The notes: generated by a model not told the origin, from the sequence alone. Numbered from the stretch's first letter, positions 9,047-17,451 are shown. The stretch is DNA of 64,000 nucleotides from Glacieibacterium frigidum (GCF_007097155.1 NZ_VJWA01000002.1:434001-498000); one strand, 5' to 3'. Numbers and translations are program-made.

Positions 9047-9943
9047 ATGGACGACCTTTTCCTGATGGCGCTGCAGCCCGCGACGCACGATCTCGGCGGC
9101 TTCAAGGTGCACCGCACCCTGCCCAACCGCGAGCGCACCACCGTCGGGCCGTTCATCTTCTTCGATCAGATGGGTCCGGCCCATCTGCCGCCGGGCGGCG
9201 GGATCGACGTGCGCCCGCACCCCCACATCAATCTGGCGACGGTCACCTACCTCTTCGCCGGCGCGATCGACCACCGCGATTCGCTCGGCACGGTGCGGAC
9301 GATCGAGCCCGGCGCGGTCAACCTGATGACCGCAGGCACCGGCATCGTCCACTCGGAGCGCTCCCCCGCCCCGCTGCGCGCCGCCGGCCCCGAACTCAAC
9401 GGCATCCAGACCTGGCTCGCGCTGCCGCAGGCGAAGGAGGAGATAAACCCCGCCTTCGAACATGTCGCGCGCGCCGACCTGCCCGTCGTCGAGGGCACGA
9501 ACGCGACCGCCCGCATTATCATGGGCAGCCTGTGGGGCGCCACCTCCCCCGTCACCTGCCACAGCCCGACGATCTATGCCGATATCGCGCTCCAGCCCGG
9601 CGGCAGCGTGCCGATCGACGCCGACGCCGACGAGCGCGCCGTGTATCTCGCCGCCGGCGAAGCTTCGCTCGACGGCCTGCCGGTGGTCGAGCACGTCCTC
9701 TATGTCTTGCGCCCTGGCATCGCCGCGACACTGCGCTCGGCGGCGGGCGGCCGGGTCATGCTGTGTGGCGGCGCTCCGATGGACGGCCCGCGCTACGTCT
9801 GGTGGAACTTCGTCTCTTCCAGCCGCGACCGCATCCGCCAGGCCCGCGAGGACTGGACGGCGCAGCGCTTTCCGCTCGTCCCCGGCGATGCCGAGGAGCG
9901 GATCGAGATCCCCGAGGTGCCGAAGACCGTCAGCTATCCCTGA
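9047..9943 (+). CDS. Pirin-family cupin protein
   Basis: 298 residues. The N-terminal pirin domain has the metal-binding pattern RPHPHINLATVTYLFAG and IVHSERS (three His plus Glu), preceded by the typical GPFIFFDQMGPAHLPPG. The C-terminal cupin ends in RVMLCGGAPMDGPRYVWWNFVSSSRDRI. Pirins bind Fe and have been reported as quercetinases or redox-sensing co-regulators. It is co-transcribed with the YciI-like gene and converges with the lipoprotein gene eight bases away. Confidence 0.92.
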   Translation: MDDLFLMALQPATHDLGGFKVHRTLPNRERTTVGPFIFFDQMGPAHLPPGGGIDVRPHPHINLATVTYLFAGAIDHRDSLGTVRTIEPGAVNLMTAGTGIVHSERSPAPLRAAGPELNGIQTWLALPQAKEEINPAFEHVARADLPVVEGTNATARIIMGSLWGATSPVTCHSPTIYADIALQPGGSVPIDADADERAVYLAAGEASLDGLPVVEHVLYVLRPGIAATLRSAAGGRVMLCGGAPMDGPRYVWWNFVSSSRDRIRQAREDWTAQRFPLVPGDAEERIEIPEVPKTVSYP

Positions 9944-9951
9944 CCGCGGAG

Positions 9952-10440
9952 TCAGCGAATATAATACGCGATCAGATAGACATGCGGGCCGGGCCGCACC
10001 TCGGGTACCGCCATGGTCAGGAAAGCGCGGCTGTTTCCGTCGATCAGCAAGAGGCGGACGGGCGTGCTCCCGGCGATGCGGTAGTCGGCCATCCACAGCG
10101 AGCCGCCGCGGAACGCCTCGATACCGCCGACACTGCCCTTGGCTCGCAGAGCCTGCAGCACGTCCTCGCTGCCTGTCCCGGCGGGCAATTCCCACGCACC
10201 CGCGACCGTGGCCGGGTCGACGCGCGTCGCTCCCGGCCCCAGGACCGTTCCATAGCCCTTCGTGATTTTCGGCCCGAGCAGGGGCTCGGCGTATCCCAGC
10301 ACCCCCGATCCGTCACGGATGGCTTCGTAGGCGATGTCGCGTGCGCCGGGAATGTCGAGGTCGACCTTCTTCGCAGGCGTACAGGCGGCCATTGCAAGCG
10401 TCATGATCGCGACGACCCCTTTACCTATACTCATGGGCAT
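9952..10440 (-). CDS. Putative lipoprotein, partner of the preceding 466-residue protein
   Basis: About 162 residues. A short lipoprotein signal (VVAIMTLAMAAC) is followed by a soluble domain with two Gly/Ala-rich segments and a strand-rich C-terminus (LLLIDGNSRAFLTMAVPEVRPGPHVYLIAYYIR). The reading frame overlaps the 3' end of the 466-residue gene, with ATGs at 10440 and 10434, so the two are translationally coupled. No family recognised. A small periplasmic lipoprotein overlapping a larger unknown protein is an arrangement also used by immunity proteins, but that role is only a guess. Confidence 0.65.
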   Translation of the reverse strand: MPMSIGKGVVAIMTLAMAACTPAKKVDLDIPGARDIAYEAIRDGSGVLGYAEPLLGPKITKGYGTVLGPGATRVDPATVAGAWELPAGTGSEDVLQALRAKGSVGGIEAFRGGSLWMADYRIAGSTPVRLLLIDGNSRAFLTMAVPEVRPGPHVYLIAYYIR

Positions 10441-11821
10441 GCAGGACTTCGCTGACAGCTGAGTTGAAAGTGCTGCGAGCACCGCCCCCGATCGGCGGAA
10501 GGAAACCGTTCGCGTCTCGCGCCATACCCGCTTCACTGATAGCGGCGAAGAAGTCCCCACGATCCTTGCCCGCCCCCTCGAGCAGCGCCGCAACAACCGG
10601 CTGACCGACGGTCGAGCCTACGCCCACCGCAATCTGGCCCGCAACGGGCGCTGCTGCAGCGGCTGTGCTGATGCCGCCCGTCACCAAGGACATCGCAAGG
10701 GCCTGGCGCTTGCCCGCGTCGAGGTTGACGTTGATCGCTGCGGTCATGGCCGCTCCGGTGAACGCGCCGGAGACGGCGGCATTACGATAGTCGGAGGCGT
10801 TGGGATCACGGTCGAAGTCATAGTTGGCCCGGGCAAAATCGCTCTGATCAGTGCCAGGAATAGCCTCTCCGCGCCGCACCGTCATTCCCCACTGACCGAT
10901 TTCCCGGAAATCGCCCTTGATGACCGCAACCTCGAGGAAATTGGTCAGATCCTGCATCCCGCTCCCGTTTCTCGACATGAGCTCGGTCATGCCCCGCGGA
11001 TCGCTGGCGAACAGCGATCGCATCGCCGAATAGGGCGTATTCAATGCCGGGAAATCCTGGGAGGAGAAGGGCACCGAGCCCAGCCCGTCGCGGAACTCGG
11101 CATTGTGCCGCGCAATCGTCGTGAACGCCTCGGTCCGCTGGGTCAGCGTGCCGTACTGCGCGATCGCGCCGGTTACCTTGTTGAAGGCGGTCGCCTCGAT
11201 GCCCTTGGGGGTCCACACCGTCTCGTTGAGCATCCGCGCCCGCTGGTCGCTGGTCAGCGCGCCCAGCGCCGTATTGAGCCGGGCTGAGGAATTCATTTCG
11301 CCGATCGCGTTCGCCGCAAGATTGGCGTTGTTATTCCACGCCGTCGCGGTGTCGCGGTCGGGGGTCGACAGGACGCTCGATGCAAAGGCACCGACCGTGC
11401 CCGCATCGCGGAACGTGCCGACGGCGGTCGCGAAGGCCTGCGCGTCGGTGCCGAAGCGGAACTGCTGTGACACGCGCGCCAGCTGATCCGGGGCGAGGTT
11501 CTGCGCAAGGAAGTTGAGCTGATCGCGCTTCTCGTCCGCACTGAGAGCACCCGACAGGCCGTTCATCTCGCCGTTCCACTGGCGCAGCGTGTCGTCCGAC
11601 AGGCGACTGATGACTTGGTTGACCTGTGTCGGCGTCAAGCCGTTGAGCGCGCTGCGCGCGTCCATTAGGTCACCATGCGAGACATCCCAGTCGGTGATGC
11701 CTTCGCTCATCGCGTTGTTGATGCGATCGACCGCCGTCTGCACCGGATCGGCCGTCCGGGCCCGCGTCTGCTGCAGGTCGGGCTGCGACGTGGCGCTCGC
11801 CCGGCTGACATCGAAACTCAT
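10421..11821 (-). CDS. 466-residue protein of unknown function inside the GTA cluster (possible effector)
   Basis: There is no signal peptide. Residues 1-130 are polar and helical (VQTAVDRINNAM, LTPTQVNQVISRLSDDTLRQWN, LAPDQLARVSQQF). The middle third is Asn/Thr/Ala-rich. Residues ~350-430 are small-residue-rich and hydrophobic with glycine spacing (AAVSGAFTGAAMTAAINV, LVTGGISTAAAAAPVAGQIAVGVGSTVGQPVVAALL), as in pore-forming or membrane-inserting proteins. The protein resembles no GTA structural gene I know. Its overlapping downstream lipoprotein could protect the producer. Function not assigned. Confidence 0.7.
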   Translation of the reverse strand: MSFDVSRASATSQPDLQQTRARTADPVQTAVDRINNAMSEGITDWDVSHGDLMDARSALNGLTPTQVNQVISRLSDDTLRQWNGEMNGLSGALSADEKRDQLNFLAQNLAPDQLARVSQQFRFGTDAQAFATAVGTFRDAGTVGAFASSVLSTPDRDTATAWNNNANLAANAIGEMNSSARLNTALGALTSDQRARMLNETVWTPKGIEATAFNKVTGAIAQYGTLTQRTEAFTTIARHNAEFRDGLGSVPFSSQDFPALNTPYSAMRSLFASDPRGMTELMSRNGSGMQDLTNFLEVAVIKGDFREIGQWGMTVRRGEAIPGTDQSDFARANYDFDRDPNASDYRNAAVSGAFTGAAMTAAINVNLDAGKRQALAMSLVTGGISTAAAAAPVAGQIAVGVGSTVGQPVVAALLEGAGKDRGDFFAAISEAGMARDANGFLPPIGGGARSTFNSAVSEVLHAHEYR

Positions 11822-11911
11822 GGCACTTCGCCTCCGTACGCAACATCTGTCTGCCTTGAATAGAAAGCGCGCCGCGGATCGGCCATAATCGGATCGACTA
11901 GGGGGACGTAA

Positions 11912-12721
11912 TCAAACCCCCGGGAAGCGCGTCAGCAGGTCGCCGCCAGGCACGTGGGGCTCGCCGCGAAAGTTGAGCGCGTTGGCGAAGCGGTCGCGGC
12001 ACGTCGCGAAACGCTTGTCGCAACCCTCGCGGAGCTCGACGCGGGTCCCCGCCGCCAGCGCGAAGGGCAGAGGCTCATCGAGGTCGAGCGTGTCCGCCCC
12101 CGTGTCGACGATGCGGCGGTCGAGCCCCGCATTCGGCCCCGCCAGCACGCGCAGACGGCCGCCGGCGAAGCGCGGGTCCGCGGCACTCACCGCCACCCGC
12201 CCCGGTTCGGCCTCGCTCGCCGTCGCAGCCACCGTCAGCCCCGCGAGATCGACGCGGCAGCGCGTGTCGCCGAGTTCGGCGCGGCATTCGGGGGAGCAGA
12301 GCTCGACGATGCTCGCGTCGAACGAAGCGGTCGGCCCGCGCAGTTCGGCGGTGAAGCTGCCGCCCTGCCCACTGGTGCTTTGCGACACCTCGCCCAAAGT
12401 GCCCCGCGCCAGCGGCAGGACCGCGCCGTGGGGCGCGCGCCAGTCGACCATGCTCACCGTCACGCGCGCGCCGTCGTAGCGCCCCGCGCTAAGGTCGGCG
12501 GCGGTGATCGCGGCGGCCGACAGCGCGCCCGCGACCTCCATCGTGTCGACCTCCAGCCCGTCGCCGGTCGAGATCGCCGACGGCACCATCCCCGGCGCGC
12601 TGTCGTAGGTCATGCCGCCGACGCCCAGCGGCGCATCGTGCGTGGTGAAGCCCAGCGTCACCCCGTCGGCGCGCGCGATGCGCCACAGGATGGCGAGGGT
12701 CGTGACTTCGGCGTCGATCAT
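11912..12721 (-). CDS. GTA baseplate hub protein, DUF2163 (gp13-like)
   Basis: 269 residues. DUF2163 N-terminal half (LAILWRIARADGVTLGFTTHDAPL) and a C-terminal hub domain with conserved cysteines (LCSPECRAELGDTRCRVDL and REGCDKRFATCRDRFANALNFRGEP). In R. capsulatus GTA and lambda-like tail-tip proteins, cysteines of this kind bind an iron-sulfur cluster. The motif GCDKRFATCRDRF...NFRGEPHVPG is the strongest family marker. Its start overlaps the gp12-like stop (ATGA). Confidence 0.93.
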   Translation of the reverse strand: MIDAEVTTLAILWRIARADGVTLGFTTHDAPLGVGGMTYDSAPGMVPSAISTGDGLEVDTMEVAGALSAAAITAADLSAGRYDGARVTVSMVDWRAPHGAVLPLARGTLGEVSQSTSGQGGSFTAELRGPTASFDASIVELCSPECRAELGDTRCRVDLAGLTVAATASEAEPGRVAVSAADPRFAGGRLRVLAGPNAGLDRRIVDTGADTLDLDEPLPFALAAGTRVELREGCDKRFATCRDRFANALNFRGEPHVPGGDLLTRFPGV

Positions 12722-14955
12722 GCCTCACGCACCTCGATCAGCGAGACCGACGGCAGCTCGCCGGCGCGCCACCCCGCCAGCCCGACGTCGATACGGTCGT
12801 CGGCGAAACGGACGGGCACATCGAAGGCGAAGCTGGCCGCGACCGCTGCACCGGCGGGCGGCGCGACGGCGAAGTCGATGTTGCCGAAATCTGCGACCGT
12901 CCAGCCCGTCGCTGCGACCCCGTCGATCGTCACCGCGACGCTGTCCGCCACCGGCCGCGTGATGCGCCGCACCTGCGCGTCGTCGCCCTCGCCATAGGTC
13001 TTCACCAGTTCGAAGCGCGTGCGCACCCCGTCGCCCTGCCCCAGCGGCTCGACGATCGCGTCATTGTCGAGCGGGTCGTTGAAGCGGAAGGCGTGCGCCT
13101 GCCCGCGGCGCGCGCGAAAGAAGGCGATCAGCGCGCTCAAATCGGCTTCCGACCGCACCCCGACGCCGGCGTCATAGTGCAGCCGCGCGTCCGCCCAGCC
13201 GCTGTTGCGCTGCTCGTACCCCGACCCCGTGGTGACGACCTGGGTCGAGAATTGCGGGCCCCCGGTCGCGCCGTAGCCGAGGTCGAGCGGGAAGCGCACG
13301 TCGTGGAAGGCCGGCACGGTCTCGTCTCCTGCGATGTCGAAATAGGTCAGCCCGTCGCGCGCGATCTGCGGCCAGGCCCAGAGGAAGGTCTCGGCGACGG
13401 CCCGCGCACGCGCGGCGTCCGCCGCCGCGACGATGCGCGGCCAGTCGGCGGGGCCAAGCGCGAAGCCCGACAGGTAATGCTGGCGCGCGAGTGGATAGCC
13501 GAGCGCATCGCCCAGCGCCCGCGTCCGCACCTGCCCTGCGAAGTCGCCGCCGGTGACGAAATCATAGTCCTCGAGCTGGAGGATATCGAACGCGGGACTG
13601 GCCCAGGCTGCGGGCAGGTTGGCGCGCACCAGGTCGGGCGCGTCGGTCCGCGCGACTTGCGGGGCGTAGAACAGCAGCAGCGTCTCGTCCGCGTCCGCCG
13701 CGTCGCGCAGGGCGAGCGTCGCCGCGCCGAGCTTGATGCCGAGCCAGTCGAGGAAGTCGCGCTTGGCCGCCGTCGTCATGCCGCGCACGTCGCGGATCTC
13801 GGGGGCGGTACGCCCGGTATCGGCGAGGTACGCCTCGCGCGTCGCGGCGTCATAGGCGCACAGCCGCTGGTCCGGCCCCGCCCACCACCACGGCTCGCCG
13901 ACCTGGAAACGGACCGGCTGTCCGCTCGCGCGCGCCAGTGCGGCGAAGTCGGCGGCGGTGCCCTGCAGCCACGCCATCGCGGGCGCCGAGCAGGGCGACA
14001 ACAGGGTCGAGGGCGGGGTGTATCCCGTCGCGGCAGGCGCGCCGTCGGCGTCGCGCTGCTTCCAGTCGGCCGGGCACATCGCGTCGAACAGCTCGAACGA
14101 CAGCGACAGGATGACCTCGAGCCCCGCGGCGCGGCAGCGGCTCAGCAGGTCGGCATGCCACGCCGCCGCCGGCGCCGCGATGCCGCCGCTCGCAAGCCCG
14201 TCGGGGCCGAGCGCGGGGAAGTGGCTCATGCCCACATAGTGATCGACGAGGTCGGTGTAGCCGAGCTGCAGCCAGTTCCGCACCAGCCGCGCGGGCGTCA
14301 GGTTATAGCTGTCGTCGTACCCGCTCGCGATGCGCAAGCCGTGCGGCGGCACGAAGGCGTCGCCGATCGCGAGCACCGACCCCGGTCCGTCGCACGCGAT
14401 GTCCGACAGCTCGAGCACCCCCGCCCCGGGGCTGCCGTCAGGCACCAGCGAGACGAACATGCGGTCGATATCGCCCGCCCACACGCGGCTCGCCTCGGCG
14501 GGCAGCAGGAAGCCGCCGTCGAGCGCGTCGAAATCGAGCGCGACGATGCAGTCGGCGGGCGTGCCTTCGGCGTAGTTCCACAGGCGGACGTACCAGGTGC
14601 GGGGCTCGCCCGCGGCGTCGCGCCCTTCGATGGTCAGGACCGAGCCGCCGACGGCATCGAGCGGCACCACCCCCGACGCCTGCCAGCGGAAACGCAGCGT
14701 ACAGCCGCGATAGTCGCGGTTGGTCGCGTACCCCAGCAGCGGGTGGTCGTAGCGGTCCTCGCTCGCCCAGATCAGACCCGCGAGGTCGCCGGGCTGCTGG
14801 AATGCCAGGTCGACGCGCAGGGACCGCGGCCCCGTCGTCACCACCGACGCCAGCATCGGGCGCGGGAAGTCGACCGTCCAGAAGCGCGGGTCGAAGCGCT
14901 TGACCCAGTCGGTACGCCGCCGGTCGGCGGCGGTTGCCAGCCAGTGCCCCATCAC
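12718..14955 (-). CDS. TIM-barrel-like domain fused to GTA distal tail protein (gp12-like, DUF2460)
   Basis: 745 residues in two parts. Residues ~540-745 are the DUF2460/gp12 distal tail protein (FHDVRFPLDLGYGATGGPQFSTQVVTT, YEQRNSGWADARLHYDAGVGVRS, ARRGQAHAFRFNDPLD). Residues ~190-540 look like a glycoside-hydrolase-type TIM barrel (GLEVILSLSFELFDAMCPADW, RFQVGEPWWWAGPD, LLLFYAPQV, FDILQLEDYDF), preceded by a beta-rich carbohydrate-binding-like region. In R. capsulatus GTA gp12 is a stand-alone protein of about 200 residues. The GTG start overlaps the gp11-like stop (GTGA). Confidence 0.88.
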   Translation of the reverse strand: MMGHWLATAADRRRTDWVKRFDPRFWTVDFPRPMLASVVTTGPRSLRVDLAFQQPGDLAGLIWASEDRYDHPLLGYATNRDYRGCTLRFRWQASGVVPLDAVGGSVLTIEGRDAAGEPRTWYVRLWNYAEGTPADCIVALDFDALDGGFLLPAEASRVWAGDIDRMFVSLVPDGSPGAGVLELSDIACDGPGSVLAIGDAFVPPHGLRIASGYDDSYNLTPARLVRNWLQLGYTDLVDHYVGMSHFPALGPDGLASGGIAAPAAAWHADLLSRCRAAGLEVILSLSFELFDAMCPADWKQRDADGAPAATGYTPPSTLLSPCSAPAMAWLQGTAADFAALARASGQPVRFQVGEPWWWAGPDQRLCAYDAATREAYLADTGRTAPEIRDVRGMTTAAKRDFLDWLGIKLGAATLALRDAADADETLLLFYAPQVARTDAPDLVRANLPAAWASPAFDILQLEDYDFVTGGDFAGQVRTRALGDALGYPLARQHYLSGFALGPADWPRIVAAADAARARAVAETFLWAWPQIARDGLTYFDIAGDETVPAFHDVRFPLDLGYGATGGPQFSTQVVTTGSGYEQRNSGWADARLHYDAGVGVRSEADLSALIAFFRARRGQAHAFRFNDPLDNDAIVEPLGQGDGVRTRFELVKTYGEGDDAQVRRITRPVADSVAVTIDGVAATGWTVADFGNIDFAVAPPAGAAVAASFAFDVPVRFADDRIDVGLAGWRAGELPSVSLIEVREA

Positions 14956-15512
14956 GCACCCGCCTTGTCGAGCGCGCGCGACACCGCGCGGGCAACCTGC
15001 GCGCCGGTCTGCGCCATGACGCGCGGCGCGGCATCGCGCGGCGCGGCGACGTTGACCGTGACGTTGACCGTGCCGCGCCCACCGAGCGGCTGGACGCGCC
15101 CGGCGGCGGTCGGCACGAAGAGTTCGGGGCCACGCTCACCAACCAGGTACGCACTGCCCCCGGTGACCGGGCCGCCGGTGGCGCGGCCGGGTTTGCCGCC
15201 GAACAGGCTGGCGATCGAGCCGAGCAGCCCGCCGCCCCCTCCCCCGCTGCCGCCGAACAGCGCGCCGAGGTCGGCCTTGACCGCGCTCGCGGCGATGTCC
15301 GCGAGTGCCGCGACGGCGACGCGCTTCAGGTCGTCGAAGCCGAACTTGCCCGTCGTCACGGCGCGGCTCAGCGCGCGTTCGAGGCCGCGTGCGGCAGTGT
15401 CGAGCCCGCTCGCCAGCGGCCCGTCGAGCTGCGCGCGCATGTCGGCGACGCCGCTCGTGAAGCCGCTGGTATCGGCGCGCACGCGCACCACCAGCGTGTC
15501 CAGTTCATCCAT
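14952..15512 (-). CDS. GTA tape-measure-like protein (gp11-like)
   Basis: 186 residues. The N-terminus (LVVRVRADTSGFTSGVADMRAQLDGPLASGLDTAARGLERALSRAVTTGKFGFDDLKRVA) is the GTA gp11 pattern. A glycine-rich hydrophobic middle and the conserved GGPVTGGSAYLVGERGPELFVP motif of tape measures follow. The short length fits the short tails of GTAs rather than full siphophages. It overlaps the upstream gene by eight bases. Confidence 0.9.
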   Translation of the reverse strand: MDELDTLVVRVRADTSGFTSGVADMRAQLDGPLASGLDTAARGLERALSRAVTTGKFGFDDLKRVAVAALADIAASAVKADLGALFGGSGGGGGGLLGSIASLFGGKPGRATGGPVTGGSAYLVGERGPELFVPTAAGRVQPLGGRGTVNVTVNVAAPRDAAPRVMAQTGAQVARAVSRALDKAGA

Positions 15513-15690
15513 CGGGGTATGCCTCCATCAGACGCCGCAGCACGTCGCCGTCGCCCGGGGTTTCGGGTGGCGGGCCGAGCGCCAGGCGCAGGTCGGCGGG
15601 CGTCGCCGCCCAGAAAATGTCGGGGGTCCAGCCCAGCCCCTGCGCGATGTGCGCGGCGCGGGCGGCGGCGGACGCGAAGTCAGCGCCCAC
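15505..15690 (-). CDS. Tail assembly chaperone-like protein, DUF2376 (gp10.1-like)
   Basis: 61 residues read from a GTG at 15690 that overlaps the gp10-like stop. FASAAARAAHIAQGLGWTPDIFWAATPADLRLAL is the DUF2376 signature (LGW-P--FW-ATP-EL--A). In GTAs this short gene lies between gp10 and the tape measure and acts as a tail assembly chaperone. Longer in-frame starts would only add Arg-rich shadow sequence. Confidence 0.85.
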   Translation of the reverse strand: MGADFASAAARAAHIAQGLGWTPDIFWAATPADLRLALGPPPETPGDGDVLRRLMEAYPDG

Positions 15691-16006
15691 CCAGGATCTG
15701 CCCGAGGAGCACGCGCAGCGCCGGCGTCGCGGCCGCAAGGCCTCCCGCGACCAGCGCGTCGCAGAAGGCCCCACGCTCGCCGGAATCGATGGCGCAGTGC
15801 CACAGCAGCCCGGCGAGTTCGTTCAGCGTCAGCCCGCCGCCCGCCGCGCGCTCGACGAGTGCGAACAGTGGGCCTAGTTCGCCCTCGGCGGCGACCAGCG
15901 CCGCGAAGGTCGGGCGTAGCGTTATGGTGCGGCCTGCCACGGTCAGCGCCGCCTCCCCCCTCACGGGGTTGGCGCTTGCGCCAGACGAACCAGCGACAGC
16001 GTTCAC
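15680..16006 (-). CDS. GTA gp10-like tail protein
   Basis: 108 residues from GTG at 16006, four-base overlap (GTGA) with the gp9-like stop. NPVRGEAALTVAGRTITLRPTFAALVAAEGELGPLFALVERA and LNELAGLLWHC follow the GTA-gp10 pattern. The family is described as a tail-associated or chaperone-like protein following the major tail gene. Its position and length agree. Confidence 0.85.
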   Translation of the reverse strand: MNAVAGSSGASANPVRGEAALTVAGRTITLRPTFAALVAAEGELGPLFALVERAAGGGLTLNELAGLLWHCAIDSGERGAFCDALVAGGLAAATPALRVLLGQILGGR

Positions 16007-16410
16007 GACACCACCACTTCGCCCGAGCTTTCGAGCGCCAGCGTGTAGGTCCGCTCGCCGTTGAAATCCCCGGCGTAATCGAGGCGGGTGATCAGGAAGC
16101 GCCCGGTCAGCCGCTCGCCGCTCTCGAACGACACCTGATAGTCGTCGAGCGTGCCCGCCAGCGCCGACGCCTTGACCCGCGCCTCCGCCACCGTGCCCGA
16201 GAACACCCCCGCGCCGCTGAGCGACACCGAGCGCACCCCCGCCCCCGACAGCAATTCGCGCCAGCCGCCCGAGCCCTTGTTGGTGATCACCACGCTGTCG
16301 GCGTTGACGCTCAGCTGCGTCGTGCGCAGCCCGGCGATCGTCGTGTAGGCGGGCGGCACCGCGCCGTCGCCGACCTTCAGCAGGAAGGCCGAGCCCTTCT
16401 CGGAAGCCAT
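16003..16410 (-). CDS. GTA major tail (tube) protein (gp9-like)
   Basis: 135 residues starting MASEKGSAFLLKVGDG; a GGAGA lies about 8 bases upstream, so the longer frame that begins inside a repeat is rejected. The motif VVITNKGSGGWRELLSGAGVRSVSLSGAGVFSG and the FLITRLDYAGDFNGERTYTLALESSGEV end match the phage major tail protein TP901-1/GTA gp9 family, whose rings stack into the tail tube. Confidence 0.92.
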   Translation of the reverse strand: MASEKGSAFLLKVGDGAVPPAYTTIAGLRTTQLSVNADSVVITNKGSGGWRELLSGAGVRSVSLSGAGVFSGTVAEARVKASALAGTLDDYQVSFESGERLTGRFLITRLDYAGDFNGERTYTLALESSGEVVVS

Positions 16411-16439
16411 ATCGGTTCTCCAATCTTGGAAGTTCGTCC

Positions 16440-16521
16440 TGCTGGCGAACGCCAGCACCCATGGTGGTCCGATCCCGATGTTTTGAGGTCGCGCCGGGGT
16501 GGGTGCTGGCGTTCGCCAGCA
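16440..16521. repeat. Extragenic palindrome (22-bp inverted repeat) inside the GTA operon
   Basis: Positions 16440-16461 and 16500-16521 are a perfect 22-bp inverted repeat with core CTGGCGAACGCCAGCACCCA, separated by 38 bases. It fills the gap between the gp8- and gp9-like genes, where most neighbouring GTA genes overlap. The core looks like a dispersed REP-type element. Confidence 0.85.
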
Positions 16522-16542
16522 TGACGGTGGGAGGAATGAGCG

Positions 16543-16917
16543 TCAGATCATCTCGGTACGGATGCGAAAATCGGCGACGCCGTGGCTCCAGCCTTCGGGG
16601 TCGCGTTCGACGAAGCTGCGGACGAACAGGACATGCGCGATTCGGACACCGTCCTGGTTTCCCGACAGCGCCAGCACCGCCGCCTCGACCTGGCCGAGCA
16701 GCGCCTTGACGCGCGTGCGGCCCGGCGCGTCGTCCCACACGCCGATCAGGACACGATGCTCGCGGCCCTGGCTCGTCTTGGTCGACCAGTCGGTCATGCT
16801 GTCGGGGCCGATCGTCAGGTAGGGCGCGGGCGACGACACCGGCACGGTGTCGAACACCGGGGCGATGCCCTGCAGCGCCGCGCGCAGCGCCGCCTGGACG
16901 GCAAGCGAGGCGCTCAC
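16543..16917 (-). CDS. GTA tail completion protein, DUF3168 (gp8-like)
   Basis: 124 residues. LAVQAALRAALQG...APYLTIGPDSMTDWSTKTSQGREHRVLIGVWDD is the DUF3168 pattern found in tail-terminator proteins at the head-proximal end of the tail. The GTG start overlaps the upstream stop (GTGA). Confidence 0.9.
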   Translation of the reverse strand: MSASLAVQAALRAALQGIAPVFDTVPVSSPAPYLTIGPDSMTDWSTKTSQGREHRVLIGVWDDAPGRTRVKALLGQVEAAVLALSGNQDGVRIAHVLFVRSFVERDPEGWSHGVADFRIRTEMI

Positions 16918-17138
16918 CGAACCAGTCCGGTAAGCCGCGGGTCGGGCAGCGACCGCCGCGAGCCGAAGGCGCGGGCGCGCAGCCCGGGCGCGGTCAGCAG
17001 CACGTCGGCACCGTCGCGGGTCACGGCGACGCCGGGCAGTTCGGCGATCGCGGCGGCCGCCAGCGCATCGCCGGCGCGTGCCGCGGCGTCGCGTCCGCGT
17101 ACCTCGATGGCACGCAGCAGGGTCTGGAAATCGGTCAT
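16914..17138 (-). CDS. Small head-tail protein of the GTA cluster
   Basis: 74 residues (MTDFQTLLRAIEVRGRDAAARAGDALAAAAIAEL, then a short beta-rich part ending PDPRLTGLVR). The start ATG overlaps the gp7-like stop. Length and place between adaptor and DUF3168 protein recall a cut-down HK97 gp10-type neck protein, but the similarity is only general. Confidence 0.7.
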   Translation of the reverse strand: MTDFQTLLRAIEVRGRDAAARAGDALAAAAIAELPGVAVTRDGADVLLTAPGLRARAFGSRRSLPDPRLTGLVR

Positions 17139-17440
17139 CCGCGGTCCTCCACCAACAGGGTCGTTCGGTCGCGCGCGCGGGGGTCGGGCTCGACGCGCAG
17201 CACGCTGAGGACGCGGCCGCGCCAGCGCACGCGCGTCGTCAGCGAGACGTCGCGGACACGCAGCGTCAGCCGGTAGCGCGGCCGCGCGACACGCCCCTCG
17301 CCCAGCACCGCGGGGCCGTGGTCGGCGGGCACCAACGCCCCCCAGGCGTCGCCGCCCGGCAGCCACTCGCCCCCCTCGGGCGTCCCCGCCCAGTCCTCGA
17401 GCCCGACGCGCTCGCGCAGGGAGCCGCTGAATTCGGTCAT
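17135..17440 (-). CDS. GTA head-tail adaptor (gp7-like)
   Basis: 101 residues, MTEFSGSLRERVGLEDW...GDAWGALVPAD, ending RWRGRVLSVLRVEPDPRARDRTTLLVEDRG, the head-tail adaptor pattern. GGAGGAAAT stands just before the ATG. It joins the connector ring to the tail in the neck. Confidence 0.87.
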   Translation of the reverse strand: MTEFSGSLRERVGLEDWAGTPEGGEWLPGGDAWGALVPADHGPAVLGEGRVARPRYRLTLRVRDVSLTTRVRWRGRVLSVLRVEPDPRARDRTTLLVEDRG

Positions 17441-17451
17441 GATTTCCTCCT

